This document shows positions 44,806-53,469 of a stretch of DNA of 64,000 nucleotides, piece after piece; position 1 is the first letter of the stretch, and the number at the start of each line of letters is the position of its first letter. The notes under the pieces are model-generated. The model saw only the letters and a program-made list of their open reading frames with translations, did no database searches and was not told the origin of the DNA. A program made the translations under genes and the position numbers. Origin of the DNA: Antricoccus suffuscus (lineage in GTDB: Bacteria; Actinomycetota; Actinomycetes; Mycobacteriales; Antricoccaceae); assembly GCF_003003235.1 (NCBI RefSeq), contig NZ_PVUE01000008.1, positions 124,001 through 188,000 on the forward strand. The letters run 5' to 3'.

Positions 44806-45967
44806 TCAGACCGTGATGCCGCGAGCGGCGAGCCAGGGAATCGGGTCCACCCGGGTGCCGTACATCCCCCTTCTGCACCTCGAAGTGCAAGTGCGGACCT
44901 GTGGAGAAGCCGCGGTTGCCGACCGACGCGATGTTTTGCCCGGCGGTCACCCGCTGCCCCTGAGTCACGAAGATCTGGTTCACGTGGCCGTAGACCGTCA
45001 CGTCACCGTTGTCGTGCCGGATGTAGACGGCCAGCCCGAACCCACTGGCTTCACCCGCACGCATGACGGTCCCGTTGCCGGCGGCGTAGATCGGCGTGCC
45101 GATGGGCGCGGCGAAGTCGATGCCGTAGTGGAACGTGCCCCAGCGTGCCTCGAAAAGGCTCGTCAGCGTGCCGTTGGCCGGCAGTGCCCAGTTGCCGGTC
45201 ACCGAGCCGGGTGCGCCCGCAGCACCGGTGACACCGGGGTCAGTAGGTGTAATCCCCGCCTCTGCCTGCAGTTCAGCGAGCTTGGCTTGTTGTGCCGCGA
45301 GCTGGCTCTGCGCTTCCTGTTCCGCCGTGGCCGCAGCGGCTTCGGCGGTCGCGGTCTGCTGCGTGGCCTCGTCGGCGGCCTGCTTGGCGCTGGCCTTAGC
45401 GGTCTGCGCCGCGGTGAGACTGTTCAGCGTCGCGGCCTGATGAATGCTCAGATGATCGAGAGTGACGAGCTGGTCGATCAGGTCTTGCGGGCCGGACGCG
45501 TTGAGCAGCGCAAACTTCGACATCGATAGCGGGCCCTGGACGTAAAGGTCGTGTGCCATGTTTTGCGCGTCCAGCAGCGCCTTGCTAAGGGCCGCGACCG
45601 AGTCGTTGTACGCCGCCTGGGCAGCCGTGGCCGCGGCCTGCGCGTTCGCGAGCTGTCCTTGAGTCTGTACGTGAGCGTCGGCGGCGGCGAGCATCTGCGC
45701 GACCAAGACGTCGATCTTGGTGTTGACGTCCTGGATTTCGTCGAGGTTGGGCGTCTTCGTCGTATTGCTTGAGGCAGTATTGCTCGAGCTAGCACCGGAT
45801 GACGAGCCGGACTTGGTCGACGTGCTGACCGATGGGTTGGACGTTTCGGTAGGCGTGGGAGACGCCGGATCCGAAGGGTCGGCGCTCGCCGTGCTCGCCG
45901 GGAGGACCGCGGTCACAAGAGCGACCAGCGTGCCGGCGAGAGCGGTGTTACGACTGCGATGACGCAT
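44806..45967 (-). CDS. Secreted M23-family peptidase with coiled coil, apparent +1 frameshift near the C-terminus
   Basis: A cell-wall peptidase of the M23 (LytM) type. It has a signal peptide (residues 1-29), a Ser/Thr-rich linker, a long Ala/Gln-rich coiled coil (about 75-235) and an M23 domain with H280 and D284 in HYGID and H359/H361 in GPHLHFEV. After HLHFEVQKG the expected tail MYGTRVDPIPWLAARGITV followed by TGA (44806-44808) is encoded in a different frame. One extra G in the five-G run at 44866-44870 explains this. Without the correction the frame runs through to 44558, antisense to pgi, adding an Arg/Pro-rich tail. Either a sequencing error or a true mutation is possible. The zinc ligands precede the shift. 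Confidence 0.85.
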
Positions 45968-45981
45968 GAACGGCGATTCCC

Positions 45982-46019
45982 AAAATCGGAAACAAGGACC
46001 TTAAACGCTAACCGATTTT
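45982..46019. promoter_or_regulatory. Inverted repeat in the leader of the M23 peptidase gene
   Basis: Perfect 8-base arms AAAATCGG and CCGATTTT are separated by 22 bases, just upstream of the M23 peptidase start in the 194-base divergent gap. It could be an operator or a leader hairpin. I see no known riboswitch core; M23 and Rpf genes in Actinobacteria sometimes carry c-di-AMP riboswitches, but the conserved bases are not here. Confidence 0.3.
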
Positions 46020-46161
46020 CGAGCCCGCGGGCCTGGCTGTCCACATGCGATTGGTTACAGCGCCACCGCCGGCGGTCGTTAGGATTATCAGCGAGCGGTA
46101 TGGTCGAGGTCACTTTCCGTCCCGCACTAACCCGGGGCCTGGAGCGACCATCGGAGTGGGC

Positions 46162-46581
46162 ATGACCCAACAACAGCCAGAAACATTGTCTCGTCACGCC
46201 GCACTCGAAATGGTGGCGTCGGCTGAAAAAGCGTTCGCTTACCCATTTGACGTGGAAGGAATCCTCGACGGGTTCACCGACGACGTCGTCATTCGATTTG
46301 GTGATCTGCCTGAGATCAGCGGTAAGGCCGACGCTGAGCGATTCCTGCGCACCCGGTTCGCTCGTCAGAAGGACTACAAGCTCCGTAAGACACTGCGCGC
46401 ACTCGACGGAAATATCGTCGGCAACTACTGGGACGGCACGTGGACCGACACGCAGACGGGCAAGGAAATGCAGTGCATAGGAACGGAGTTCTGGACCGTG
46501 CGCGCCGGCAGGATCGCGCTGTGGGAAGCCACGATCAACATTTGGGAGGTCGGCGCCCCGCCGTCCATTCCGCTTACTTAG
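46162..46581 (+). CDS. SnoaL/NTF2-like small protein
   Basis: A 139-residue protein of the cone-shaped NTF2/SnoaL fold: an N-terminal helix pair, then a DVEGILDGFTDDVVIRFGD strand region, and alternating strands ending in IALWEATINIWE. Proteins of this fold bind small hydrophobic ligands or catalyse isomerisation or hydrolysis; the activity cannot be read from the sequence. The ATG at 46162 follows GGAG; the longer in-frame start at 46045 is less likely. It converges with the SDR gene 30 bases away. Confidence 0.8.
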   Translation: MTQQQPETLSRHAALEMVASAEKAFAYPFDVEGILDGFTDDVVIRFGDLPEISGKADAERFLRTRFARQKDYKLRKTLRALDGNIVGNYWDGTWTDTQTGKEMQCIGTEFWTVRAGRIALWEATINIWEVGAPPSIPLT

Positions 46582-46611
46582 TACGGCGATGTACGGCGGG
46601 GCCGGCCGGAT

Positions 46612-47373
46612 TTAGCGCGGCGCCATCCGGATTGCGCCGTCGAGGCGGATCGTCTCGCCGTTGAGCATCGGGTTTTCCACGATGTGCGCGGCAAGCGCGG
46701 CGTACTCCTCAGGGTTGCCCAGCCGGCTGGGGTGCGGCACCTGCTTGCCGAGTGCTTCGAGTACGTCGTCTGGCGCACCGAGCATGAGCGGCGTACGGAA
46801 CAGTCCCGGCGCAATCGTGCAGACCCGGATCTGCATCGAAGACAGGTCACGGGCAACCGGCAGCGTCATGCCGACGATGCCGCCCTTCGACGCTGAGTAC
46901 GCCGCCTGCCCGATCTGGCCGTCGAACGCCGCGGCGGAGGCGGTGTTGACGATGACGCCGCGCTCTTCGCCGATTGGATCGTGTTTGAGCATGCGCTCGG
47001 CCGCGAGCCGGATCACGTTGAACGTGCCGATCAGGTTGATCTCGACGACCTTCTTGAACGCGTCGAGCGGAAAGGGTCCCTTCTTGCCGACCGTGCGGAC
47101 CGCGTTGCCGATTCCCGCGCAGTTGATCGTCACCCGGATCTCGCCCATGCCGTCGGCGACGTCCAGCGCGGCGGCTACTTGATCGGCGTCGGTGACGTCG
47201 GCGGCGGAGAACTGTACGGCGTCCCCGAGCTCGCCTGCGATCTCGGCGCCCTTCGACGTGGGTAGGTCGATGATGACGGCCTTGCCGCCGCCTTCGACCA
47301 GTCGCTTGACGGTGGCCAGGCCGAGGCCCGAGGCGCCGCCAGTGACGACGGCGACGGTGTCTTTGATCTGCAT
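46612..47373 (-). CDS. Short-chain dehydrogenase, 3-hydroxyacyl-CoA dehydrogenase type II-like
   Basis: A 253-residue classical SDR with TGGASGLG (NAD binding), NCAGIGNA, a Ser in [10 protein letters not shown] and YSASK as catalytic residues. The overall sequence, including [29 protein letters not shown], is that of the HSD17B10-like 3-hydroxyacyl-CoA dehydrogenases, which oxidise the beta-hydroxy group in fatty acid breakdown. The ATG at 47373 follows AGGAAAGG. It is the last gene of the leftward ligase-oxidoreductase-SDR operon. Confidence 0.92.
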   Translation of the reverse strand: MQIKDTVAVVTGGASGLGLATVKRLVEGGGKAVIIDLPTSKGAEIAGELGDAVQFSAADVTDADQVAAALDVADGMGEIRVTINCAGIGNAVRTVGKKGPFPLDAFKKVVEINLIGTFNVIRLAAERMLKHDPIGEERGVIVNTASAAAFDGQIGQAAYSASKGGIVGMTLPVARDLSSMQIRVCTIAPGLFRTPLMLGAPDDVLEALGKQVPHPSRLGNPEEYAALAAHIVENPMLNGETIRLDGAIRMAPR

Positions 47374-47400
47374 TTGGTGCCTTTCCTGTAGGTGAAATCG

Positions 47401-48387
47401 CTAGCTGAACATGACGACGCTGCGCCCGGTGGTCTTACCGTCGGCAAGCTCTTGAGTGGCTTCGGCCGCATCAGAGAAGTCGACCCGGCGGCCGACAAGC
47501 GGCCGGATCTTGCCTTCGCCGACGAGCCGGACCAGGTCGGCGTACGCCGTGGCCGTCACCGCGCGGTTGCGGTCGGTGTAGAGCCCCGCGTGTAAGCCGA
47601 GGATCGAGTAGTTCTTGATCAGCGGGTGGTTGAGGCGTTGCGACTGGATCTCGCCTCCGGCGAAGCCGACCAGCAGGATCCGGCCTTCGAACGCGATGCA
47701 CTTGGTGGATTCGGCGTACGAATCGCCGCCGACGGGGTCGTAGACGACGTCGGCGCCGTGCCCGCCGGTGAACCTCTTGACCTCGTCGATGACCGAGTCC
47801 TTGGTGCGGTCGATGACCAGGTGCGCGCCGAGACCGCGCACGAGCGCGGCCTTCTTCTGTCCACGGGTGACGCCAATGACCGTCGCGCCGGCCGCGATTC
47901 CTAGCTGTACGGCCGCATTGCCGACACCACCGGCGGCCGCGTGGACGAGCAGATACTCGCCGGACCGCAGCGCGCATCGCCGGTGCAGTCCGATCCAGCC
48001 GGTCTGGAACGCCGATAGCAATGACGCGGCCTCGGCGTCGTCGAGGCCCTCGGGTGCCGTGCGCGCTTGGTATTCGTTGACGATCGCGAGCTCGGCGAGT
48101 CCGCCGACCGCCCCGAGCGGCGACCCCAGGATCCGGTCGCCGACGGCGAACTTGACCACGCCCGGCCCAGTGGCGATGACATCGGCACAGATTTCGGTGC
48201 CGGGTACGAATGGCAGGTCCGGCTTGACCTGGTATTCGCCTCGGCACATGAGTACGTCGGGAAACCCAAGCGAACACGCGCGTACTCGGACCGCGAGCTG
48301 GCCGTCGCCGGGCGTTACCTCCGGGAGGTCGGTGAGCGTCATGACTGCGCCTGGCTCTCCCTGAGCGCCGACTTGCCAGGCGCGCAT
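47401..48387 (-). CDS. Quinone-oxidoreductase-like medium-chain dehydrogenase
   Basis: A 328-residue zinc-independent MDR enzyme of the NADPH:quinone oxidoreductase kind. It has the GroES-like N-terminal domain, then the Rossmann motif AAAGGVGNAAVQLG, and the family segment GADVVYDPVGG. No catalytic-zinc cysteine pattern is present. The ATG at 48387 shares bases with the stop of the upstream acyl-CoA ligase (48387-48389). It may act as an enoyl reductase on lipid intermediates, given its operon partners; that is inference. Confidence 0.9.
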   Translation of the reverse strand: MRAWQVGAQGEPGAVMTLTDLPEVTPGDGQLAVRVRACSLGFPDVLMCRGEYQVKPDLPFVPGTEICADVIATGPGVVKFAVGDRILGSPLGAVGGLAELAIVNEYQARTAPEGLDDAEAASLLSAFQTGWIGLHRRCALRSGEYLLVHAAAGGVGNAAVQLGIAAGATVIGVTRGQKKAALVRGLGAHLVIDRTKDSVIDEVKRFTGGHGADVVYDPVGGDSYAESTKCIAFEGRILLVGFAGGEIQSQRLNHPLIKNYSILGLHAGLYTDRNRAVTATAYADLVRLVGEGKIRPLVGRRVDFSDAAEATQELADGKTTGRSVVMFS

Positions 48388-49967
48388 CAGACGGAGCTTT
48401 CTTGCTTGGCCTGATCGCGAAGCGGTCCCTTTAAGATCTTGCCCGAAGCATTGCGCGGCAGAACTTCGACGATGTGCACTCTTGTCGGTTTCTTGTACGA
48501 CGCGAGGTGAGTCTGGCAGAAGTCGATGATCTCTTCGGCGGTCGGCGGGTCTTGCTCGTCGTTGGCAACGACGAATGCGACCGGGGTCTCCACCCACCTG
48601 GGATGGGGAGCCCCAACCAGCGCGACCTCCCGCACCTTCGGGTGATCGGAGATGACGTTCTCAACCTCGGCGGAGTAGATGTTTTCACCACCCGAGATGA
48701 TCATGTCCTTGAGCCGGTCGACGACGTAGATGAAACCTTCCTCGTCCTCGCGCACGAGGTCACCTGAGTGGAACCAGCCGCCGCGGAATGCGTCCTCGGT
48801 TGCCTGCGGGTTGTTCCAGTAGCCGATCATCGTGCCTGGGCCGCGATAGACGATCTCGCCGATCTCGCCGCGCGGTACGTCGTTCATCTCCGCATCGACG
48901 ATCCGGGCCGAGACGCCGGCGACCGGCTTGCCGACAGATCCGAGCTTGCGAATCGCATCCTCGCCGGACAGCACCGTAGTGACCGGTGACATCTCGGTCT
49001 GGCCGAAGGTGCAGATGTTGGGTACGCCCGGGAAGGCCTTGTCCATGGCCCGCAGGATCGCCGGCGTGGCGGGCGAGGCGCCCCATGAGATCGTCTTCAG
49101 CGCAAGCTTCCGGTTCTCGATCCCCGGGCGCTCGCAGACCATCTGCCACTGGGTCGGCACGAGAAACACGCCGGTGATCTGTTCGGACTCCAGGACGTCA
49201 AGCAGTACGTCGGGGTCGAAGGCGCCGGTCGGCATGATGGCGGTGGTGACGCCGAGCGTGATGCTCGGCAGCAGCCCGCCGACGCCGGCGATGTGAAACA
49301 GTGGCGGCGTGATCAGCCGGACACCGGTGGTGTCGACGGTGGTCGAGGCGAGCACTCCGGAGATCGTTTGCATCGTCAGGTTGGTGTAGGTCAGCATCGC
49401 GCCCTTGGGGCGACCCGTCGTACCTGAGGTGTAGCAAATGAGCGCGAGTTCGCCATCGGCGGCGGCCCCGTTGCCGGGCAGCGGCTCGTGGTCCGCGATC
49501 AGACTCTCGAAGCTGATCGACCCAGGCCCGGCCTGCGCTGGATTGTCGCCGACGACGATGCTCGCGATCTCGCGGCCCGCGTCGGCGCGCACCGATGCTA
49601 CGAGTGCGGCGAGGTCCTGTTCGACGATGATCGCGGCCGACCCACTGTCGTGTGCGAGAAACGCGACTTCGGATGCCACGAGCCGGAAGTTGATGGGCAC
49701 CGCGACGGCGCCGAGTCGGTTGACCGCGATAACAGCTTCGACGAACTCGGGGCGGTTGGTGATCAGGATGATCACCCGGTCACCCTTGTTGACTCCGACG
49801 TCGGCGAGGCCCGCGGCGAGGCGGCGGACGCGGTCGTCAAGCCCGGCCCAGGTCGTCGTGTTGCCTTTGTACCGTAGGGCGACCCCGTCGGCTTGCATGA
49901 ACGCGTGACGTGACAGCTGGTCCACCCAGTTGAGCCCGGTGGATGGATGCGAGAACTGTTCTGGCAT
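48387..49967 (-). CDS. Acyl-CoA ligase (FadD-like AMP-binding enzyme)
   Basis: A 526-residue ANL-superfamily adenylating enzyme that activates a carboxylic acid with ATP and CoA. It has the P-loop YTSGTTGRPKGAM, TFGQTEMSP, the hinge region GWFHSGDLVREDEEGFIYVVDRLKDM and the catalytic Lys in RNASGKILKGPL. The ATG at 49967 follows AAAGGAAAGG. It is the first gene of an operon with MDR and SDR enzymes. Two copies of the dyad TGANC-N4-GNTCA lie upstream (50006-50019 and 50095-50108). Confidence 0.93.
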   Translation of the reverse strand: MPEQFSHPSTGLNWVDQLSRHAFMQADGVALRYKGNTTTWAGLDDRVRRLAAGLADVGVNKGDRVIILITNRPEFVEAVIAVNRLGAVAVPINFRLVASEVAFLAHDSGSAAIIVEQDLAALVASVRADAGREIASIVVGDNPAQAGPGSISFESLIADHEPLPGNGAAADGELALICYTSGTTGRPKGAMLTYTNLTMQTISGVLASTTVDTTGVRLITPPLFHIAGVGGLLPSITLGVTTAIMPTGAFDPDVLLDVLESEQITGVFLVPTQWQMVCERPGIENRKLALKTISWGASPATPAILRAMDKAFPGVPNICTFGQTEMSPVTTVLSGEDAIRKLGSVGKPVAGVSARIVDAEMNDVPRGEIGEIVYRGPGTMIGYWNNPQATEDAFRGGWFHSGDLVREDEEGFIYVVDRLKDMIISGGENIYSAEVENVISDHPKVREVALVGAPHPRWVETPVAFVVANDEQDPPTAEEIIDFCQTHLASYKKPTRVHIVEVLPRNASGKILKGPLRDQAKQESSV

Positions 49968-50005
49968 GAGGACCTTTCCTTTTGGAGACCTGTCCGCACG
50001 ATATC

Positions 50006-50019
50006 TGAACAATCGCTCA
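50006..50019. promoter_or_regulatory. Operator-like dyad, site 1 (TGANC-N4-GNTCA)
   Basis: The sequence TGAACAATCGCTCA lies about 40 bases upstream of the acyl-CoA ligase start. The same dyad form occurs at 50095, 54416 and 54547, each in a gap before or beside lipid or transport genes. It looks like a TetR- or GntR-type binding site. Confidence 0.5.
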
Positions 50020-50094
50020 GCGGGTAGGGCGAGTCCACGGCGAATGCGTAACCGTTAGCGTTTCGAATGCCACGGCGAGCTTGCCATCACAAAG

Positions 50095-50108
50095 TGATCG
50101 CTTGTTCA
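50095..50108. promoter_or_regulatory. Operator-like dyad, site 2 (TGANC-N4-GNTCA)
   Basis: The sequence TGATCGCTTGTTCA matches the same dyad as site 1, 89 bases away in the gap between the acyl-CoA ligase and DoxX-like genes; it overlaps the last three bases of the DoxX-like gene. Confidence 0.45.
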
Positions 50109-50537
50109 GTCTGAGCAGTTTGAGCAGTTGGAGCGCGGCTTGGCGAACGGTTCGCCCGCCGATATGAGCAGCCCGCCGATGAGACCGAGGTTCTTGTTGA
50201 AGTGGGTGCGCTGGCCGTTGCGTGCGGCAGGGTCCTCTATGCGCCAGTACGGATGGCCGGCGAGCGTGGTCGGCACGAGCGAGCCAATGAGTGCGAGCGA
50301 CGACAGCCGACGCAACTTGCCGGTCGCGAGCGCGCTGCCGGCGACGACCTGTACGACGGCGTTTGCCCGAACCAGATTCGCGTCACTGACCGTGAGGGAC
50401 GGCACGGCCTCGCGCAGCTGCTGTAGCGAGGGGCCGGCTAGGGCGATCCGTCCGGCCGGTTTGCGAATTGTGTCGACTCCACCGTGGATGAAAATCCAGG
50501 ACAGCAGTAGGCGGCCGATACGACGAAAAAGACTCAT
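50106..50537 (-). CDS. DoxX-family membrane protein
   Basis: A 143-residue protein with the DoxX layout: an N-terminal helix (LLLSWIFIHGGVDTI), two or three more hydrophobic segments (VVQVVAGSALATG, LSSLALIGSLVPTTLAGHPYW) and the FNKNLGLIGGLLI motif. DoxX proteins are small membrane proteins linked to redox or thiosulfate stress functions. The ATG at 50537 follows AAGGAG. The C-terminus ends SNCSNCSD, encoded by a short near-repeat of GAGCAGTT units, giving two cysteines. Confidence 0.87.
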   Translation of the reverse strand: MSLFRRIGRLLLSWIFIHGGVDTIRKPAGRIALAGPSLQQLREAVPSLTVSDANLVRANAVVQVVAGSALATGKLRRLSSLALIGSLVPTTLAGHPYWRIEDPAARNGQRTHFNKNLGLIGGLLISAGEPFAKPRSNCSNCSD

Positions 50538-50622
50538 GGTGCTCCTTGCGGATGTGCTGACACAGGTACTTGCGCACGTCGTCAGGGGATTCGATCAACC
50601 CATCGTAAGAGCCCGGTGATGC

Positions 50623-52050
50623 ATGACGCGCGCGGGCGAACATAAGATCAGTGTTGTGGGGTGGAACATGCGCCAAGCTCTAGACCTGAGCCACGATCAA
50701 GCGCGCCAGCGACTAGTGGCTCAATACGACGCTATTCCCGCGGGGGAGCCGGTCCGGCTGGCCAAACGCACATCGAATCTGTTCCGGCCTCGTGCCGAGT
50801 TATCGAACCCGGGGCTGGACGTGTCCGGTCTCAACTCGGTGCTGTCTGTTGACGTCGAAGCGCGTACCGCCGACGTGCAAGGCATGACTACTTATGAAGA
50901 CCTCGTGGACGCAACGTTGCCGTACGGGCTGATGCCGTACGTCGTACCTCAGTTGAAGACGATCACGCTCGGCGGCGCCGTGACCGGGCTTGGGATCGAG
51001 TCGTCGTCGTTCCGCAACGGGCTGCCACACGAGTCCGTGCGCGAGATGGAGATCCTCACGGGCGACGGCCAGATCGTGATCGCCCGGCCGGACAACGAGT
51101 ACGCCGATCTCTTCTATTCGTTTCCTAACTCCTATGGCACTTTGGGCTACGCCCTTCGCATCGTGATCGACTTGGAGCCGGTGCAACCGTTCGTCCACCT
51201 CCGACATGTCCGGTTCCACGATCTCGACCAGCTCGTGGCGACCATCGACAAGATCACCACGGACCGCACGCACGACGGAGAAGACGTCGATTTCTTAGAC
51301 GGGACGGTCTTCAGTCCAGAAGAGTGCTACCTGACTCTGGGAGCGTGGAAGAAGACGGCGCCCTATTCCAGCGATTACACCGGATCGCAGGTCTATTACC
51401 GCTCTGTGCAGAATCGCGCGCGGGATTACTTGACGGTGCGCGACTATTTGTGGCGGTGGGATACCGACTGGTTCTGGTGTTCGCGTGCCTTCGGTGCCCA
51501 AAACCGTTATATACGTCGGTTATGGCCAAAGCGCTGGCTGCGCAGCGACGTCTACTGGAAGATTATCCGGTTTGAGAACAAGCATGGCGTGGCCGCGCGT
51601 ATCAACCGGATGCGCGGGCTTCCAGATGAGGAGCGGGTTGTCCAGGACGTCGAGATCCCGCTCGCCCGGACGGCCGACTTCCTGCGCTGGTTCCTCAAGG
51701 AAATTCCGATCGAGCCGATTTGGCTCTGTCCACTGCAACTGCGAGACACCGAAACCAGCCGCCAAGGGTGGCCACTTTATCCTCTGGCAGCGGAAGAGCG
51801 TTACGTCAATGTCGGCTTCTGGTCGACGGTGCCCATCCCACCCGACGGCGCCGACGGCGACGCCAACAAGCAGATTGAATCCAAGGTCGCGGGTCTCGGA
51901 GGGCATAAGTCCCTCTATTCCGATGCCTACTACAGCAAGGCCGACTTCTGGTCGGCGTACGGCGGAAACGCCTACGCCGCCATTAAAGAGCGATTTGATC
52001 CGGCACGTCGTTTGCCGGACCTCTACGAAAAGGTCGTGAACCGTAAATGA
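50623..52050 (+). CDS. tmsA: FAD-binding oxidoreductase for 10-methyl fatty acid synthesis (TmsA/BfaA-like)
   Basis: A 475-residue FAD-linked oxidoreductase of the PCMH type, with a FAD-domain N-terminus (RLAKRTSNLFRPR, TYEDLVDATLPYGLMPYVVPQLKTITLGG) and a C-terminal substrate domain. Directly followed by a cyclopropane-synthase-like methyltransferase with an ATGA overlap, it matches the TmsA-TmsB (BfaB/BfaA) pair that converts oleoyl chains to 10-methylstearoyl (tuberculostearic) chains: the methyltransferase adds a methylene, and the oxidoreductase reduces it. The start is uncertain: 50623 is used, and ATG at 50668 with a GGGGTGG site is possible. The assignment rests on family knowledge plus the pairing. 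Confidence 0.85.
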   Translation: MTRAGEHKISVVGWNMRQALDLSHDQARQRLVAQYDAIPAGEPVRLAKRTSNLFRPRAELSNPGLDVSGLNSVLSVDVEARTADVQGMTTYEDLVDATLPYGLMPYVVPQLKTITLGGAVTGLGIESSSFRNGLPHESVREMEILTGDGQIVIARPDNEYADLFYSFPNSYGTLGYALRIVIDLEPVQPFVHLRHVRFHDLDQLVATIDKITTDRTHDGEDVDFLDGTVFSPEECYLTLGAWKKTAPYSSDYTGSQVYYRSVQNRARDYLTVRDYLWRWDTDWFWCSRAFGAQNRYIRRLWPKRWLRSDVYWKIIRFENKHGVAARINRMRGLPDEERVVQDVEIPLARTADFLRWFLKEIPIEPIWLCPLQLRDTETSRQGWPLYPLAAEERYVNVGFWSTVPIPPDGADGDANKQIESKVAGLGGHKSLYSDAYYSKADFWSAYGGNAYAAIKERFDPARRLPDLYEKVVNRK

Positions 52051-53351
52051 ACACACGATTGGAACTTGTCGGCGGCGAACGTCAGCCGCGAGCAAAGATC
52101 GGCGAGATCGTCGAGCTTCTCGTCGGCGCCGAGCTACCGGTGCGCTTTTCGGCGTACGACGGGAGTACGACGGGCAAAGAAGAGGCCACGATCTCGCTAC
52201 GGCTGGAAAATGAGCGTGGGTTGCGCTACATCGCAACTGCACCTGGAGAGCTTGGCCTGGTGCGTGCTTACCTCGCCGGCGACCTCGTACTCGACGGCGT
52301 ACATCCGGGCGATCCCTATGAGCTGATGAGTATCGTCGCGGACGATCTGAAGTTCCGGATGCCGTCGCCAGACACTGCGCTTCGCGTCGCGCGCGGACTT
52401 GGCTTGGGTGTCCTACATCGCCCAGAGCTTCCGCCTGAAGAGGTTTTGCCTCAATGGCAGCGGACGCTCAAGGGAATCAAGCACTCGAAGGTCCGCGATG
52501 CCGAAGCGATCCACCATCACTACGACGTCTCCAACAGGTTCTACGAGCTCGTCCTCGGTGACTCGATGACCTATACGTGTGCTTGCTATCCAGACCTGGA
52601 CGCAAGCCTGGAAACCGCGCAAGACGCGAAGTATGCGCTTGTCGCCGGCAAGCTCGGCCTGAAGCCGGGCGACCGGCTGCTTGACGTCGGCTGTGGCTGG
52701 GGCGGCATGGTGCGACACGCTGCCAAACAAGGCGTCAAGGCGCTCGGCGTCACGCTCTCTGCCGAGCAGGCCCAATGGGCGCAGCGGAAGATCGAAGAGG
52801 AGGGACTGGGTGACCTCGCCGAGGTGCGCTACATGGACTATCGCGACGTCCAGGAGAGCGATTTCGACGCCGTGAGCTCGATCGGGCTCACCGAACACAT
52901 CGGAATCGCGCAGTATCCGGCGTACTTCCGGTTCCTGAAGTCGCGGCTACGCACCGGCGGCCGGCTTCTCAACCACTGCATCACTATGCCGAACGACCGC
53001 AAACGGGTCGAGCGCAACGGCGTCATCAACCGTTATGTCTTTCCCGACGGTGAGCTCACGAGCGCTGGGCACATCATCAGTGTGATGGAGCGCGTCGGTC
53101 TTGAGCCGCGCCACGAAGAGAATCTCCGCGAGCACTACGCGATGACATTGCGCGACTGGAACGCTAATCTAGCGGCGAACTGGGACGAGGCGGTCGCAGA
53201 GGCCGGAGAAAACAGGGCTCGTATTTGGGGTCTCTATATGGCGGGTTCTCGACTCGCCTTCGAACGCAACGAGATTCAGCTGCACCAGGTGCTCGCGACA
53301 AAGACCGCGGATGCCGGCAAGTCGTCGTTTCCGCTGCGCCCTGATTGGTGA
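52047..53351 (+). CDS. tmsB: Fatty-acyl-phospholipid methyltransferase, cyclopropane-synthase family (TmsB-like)
   Basis: A 434-residue SAM-dependent methyltransferase. The C-terminal domain has the family start HHHYDVSNRFYELVLG, SMTYTCACYP, the SAM motif LLDVGCGWGG (about 211-221) and the conserved VSSIGLTEHIG region. The N-terminal domain of about 140 residues is the usual cyclopropane-synthase cap. In the Tms pair this enzyme adds the methylene group at C10 of oleoyl phospholipids, and the upstream oxidoreductase reduces it. The ATG at 52047 overlaps the tmsA stop by four bases. Confidence 0.9.
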   Translation: MNTRLELVGGERQPRAKIGEIVELLVGAELPVRFSAYDGSTTGKEEATISLRLENERGLRYIATAPGELGLVRAYLAGDLVLDGVHPGDPYELMSIVADDLKFRMPSPDTALRVARGLGLGVLHRPELPPEEVLPQWQRTLKGIKHSKVRDAEAIHHHYDVSNRFYELVLGDSMTYTCACYPDLDASLETAQDAKYALVAGKLGLKPGDRLLDVGCGWGGMVRHAAKQGVKALGVTLSAEQAQWAQRKIEEEGLGDLAEVRYMDYRDVQESDFDAVSSIGLTEHIGIAQYPAYFRFLKSRLRTGGRLLNHCITMPNDRKRVERNGVINRYVFPDGELTSAGHIISVMERVGLEPRHEENLREHYAMTLRDWNANLAANWDEAVAEAGENRARIWGLYMAGSRLAFERNEIQLHQVLATKTADAGKSSFPLRPDW

Positions 53352-53469
53352 TTTAGCCGTTGCGCTAGGTTGGGTATGACCGCGCGGCCGCTCGGGCCGC
53401 AGCGCGGCGAGGCCGAACTCTCGCTGCCAACATGCCGATCTCTGGAGCGTGATGGTGCAGGAAGCCAAA

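Noticed and set aside
45968-46161. Possible c-di-AMP (ydaO-type) riboswitch before the M23 peptidase
   Set aside because: The gene type fits, but the gap is short and the conserved core bases are not visible; only a simple inverted repeat is seen.
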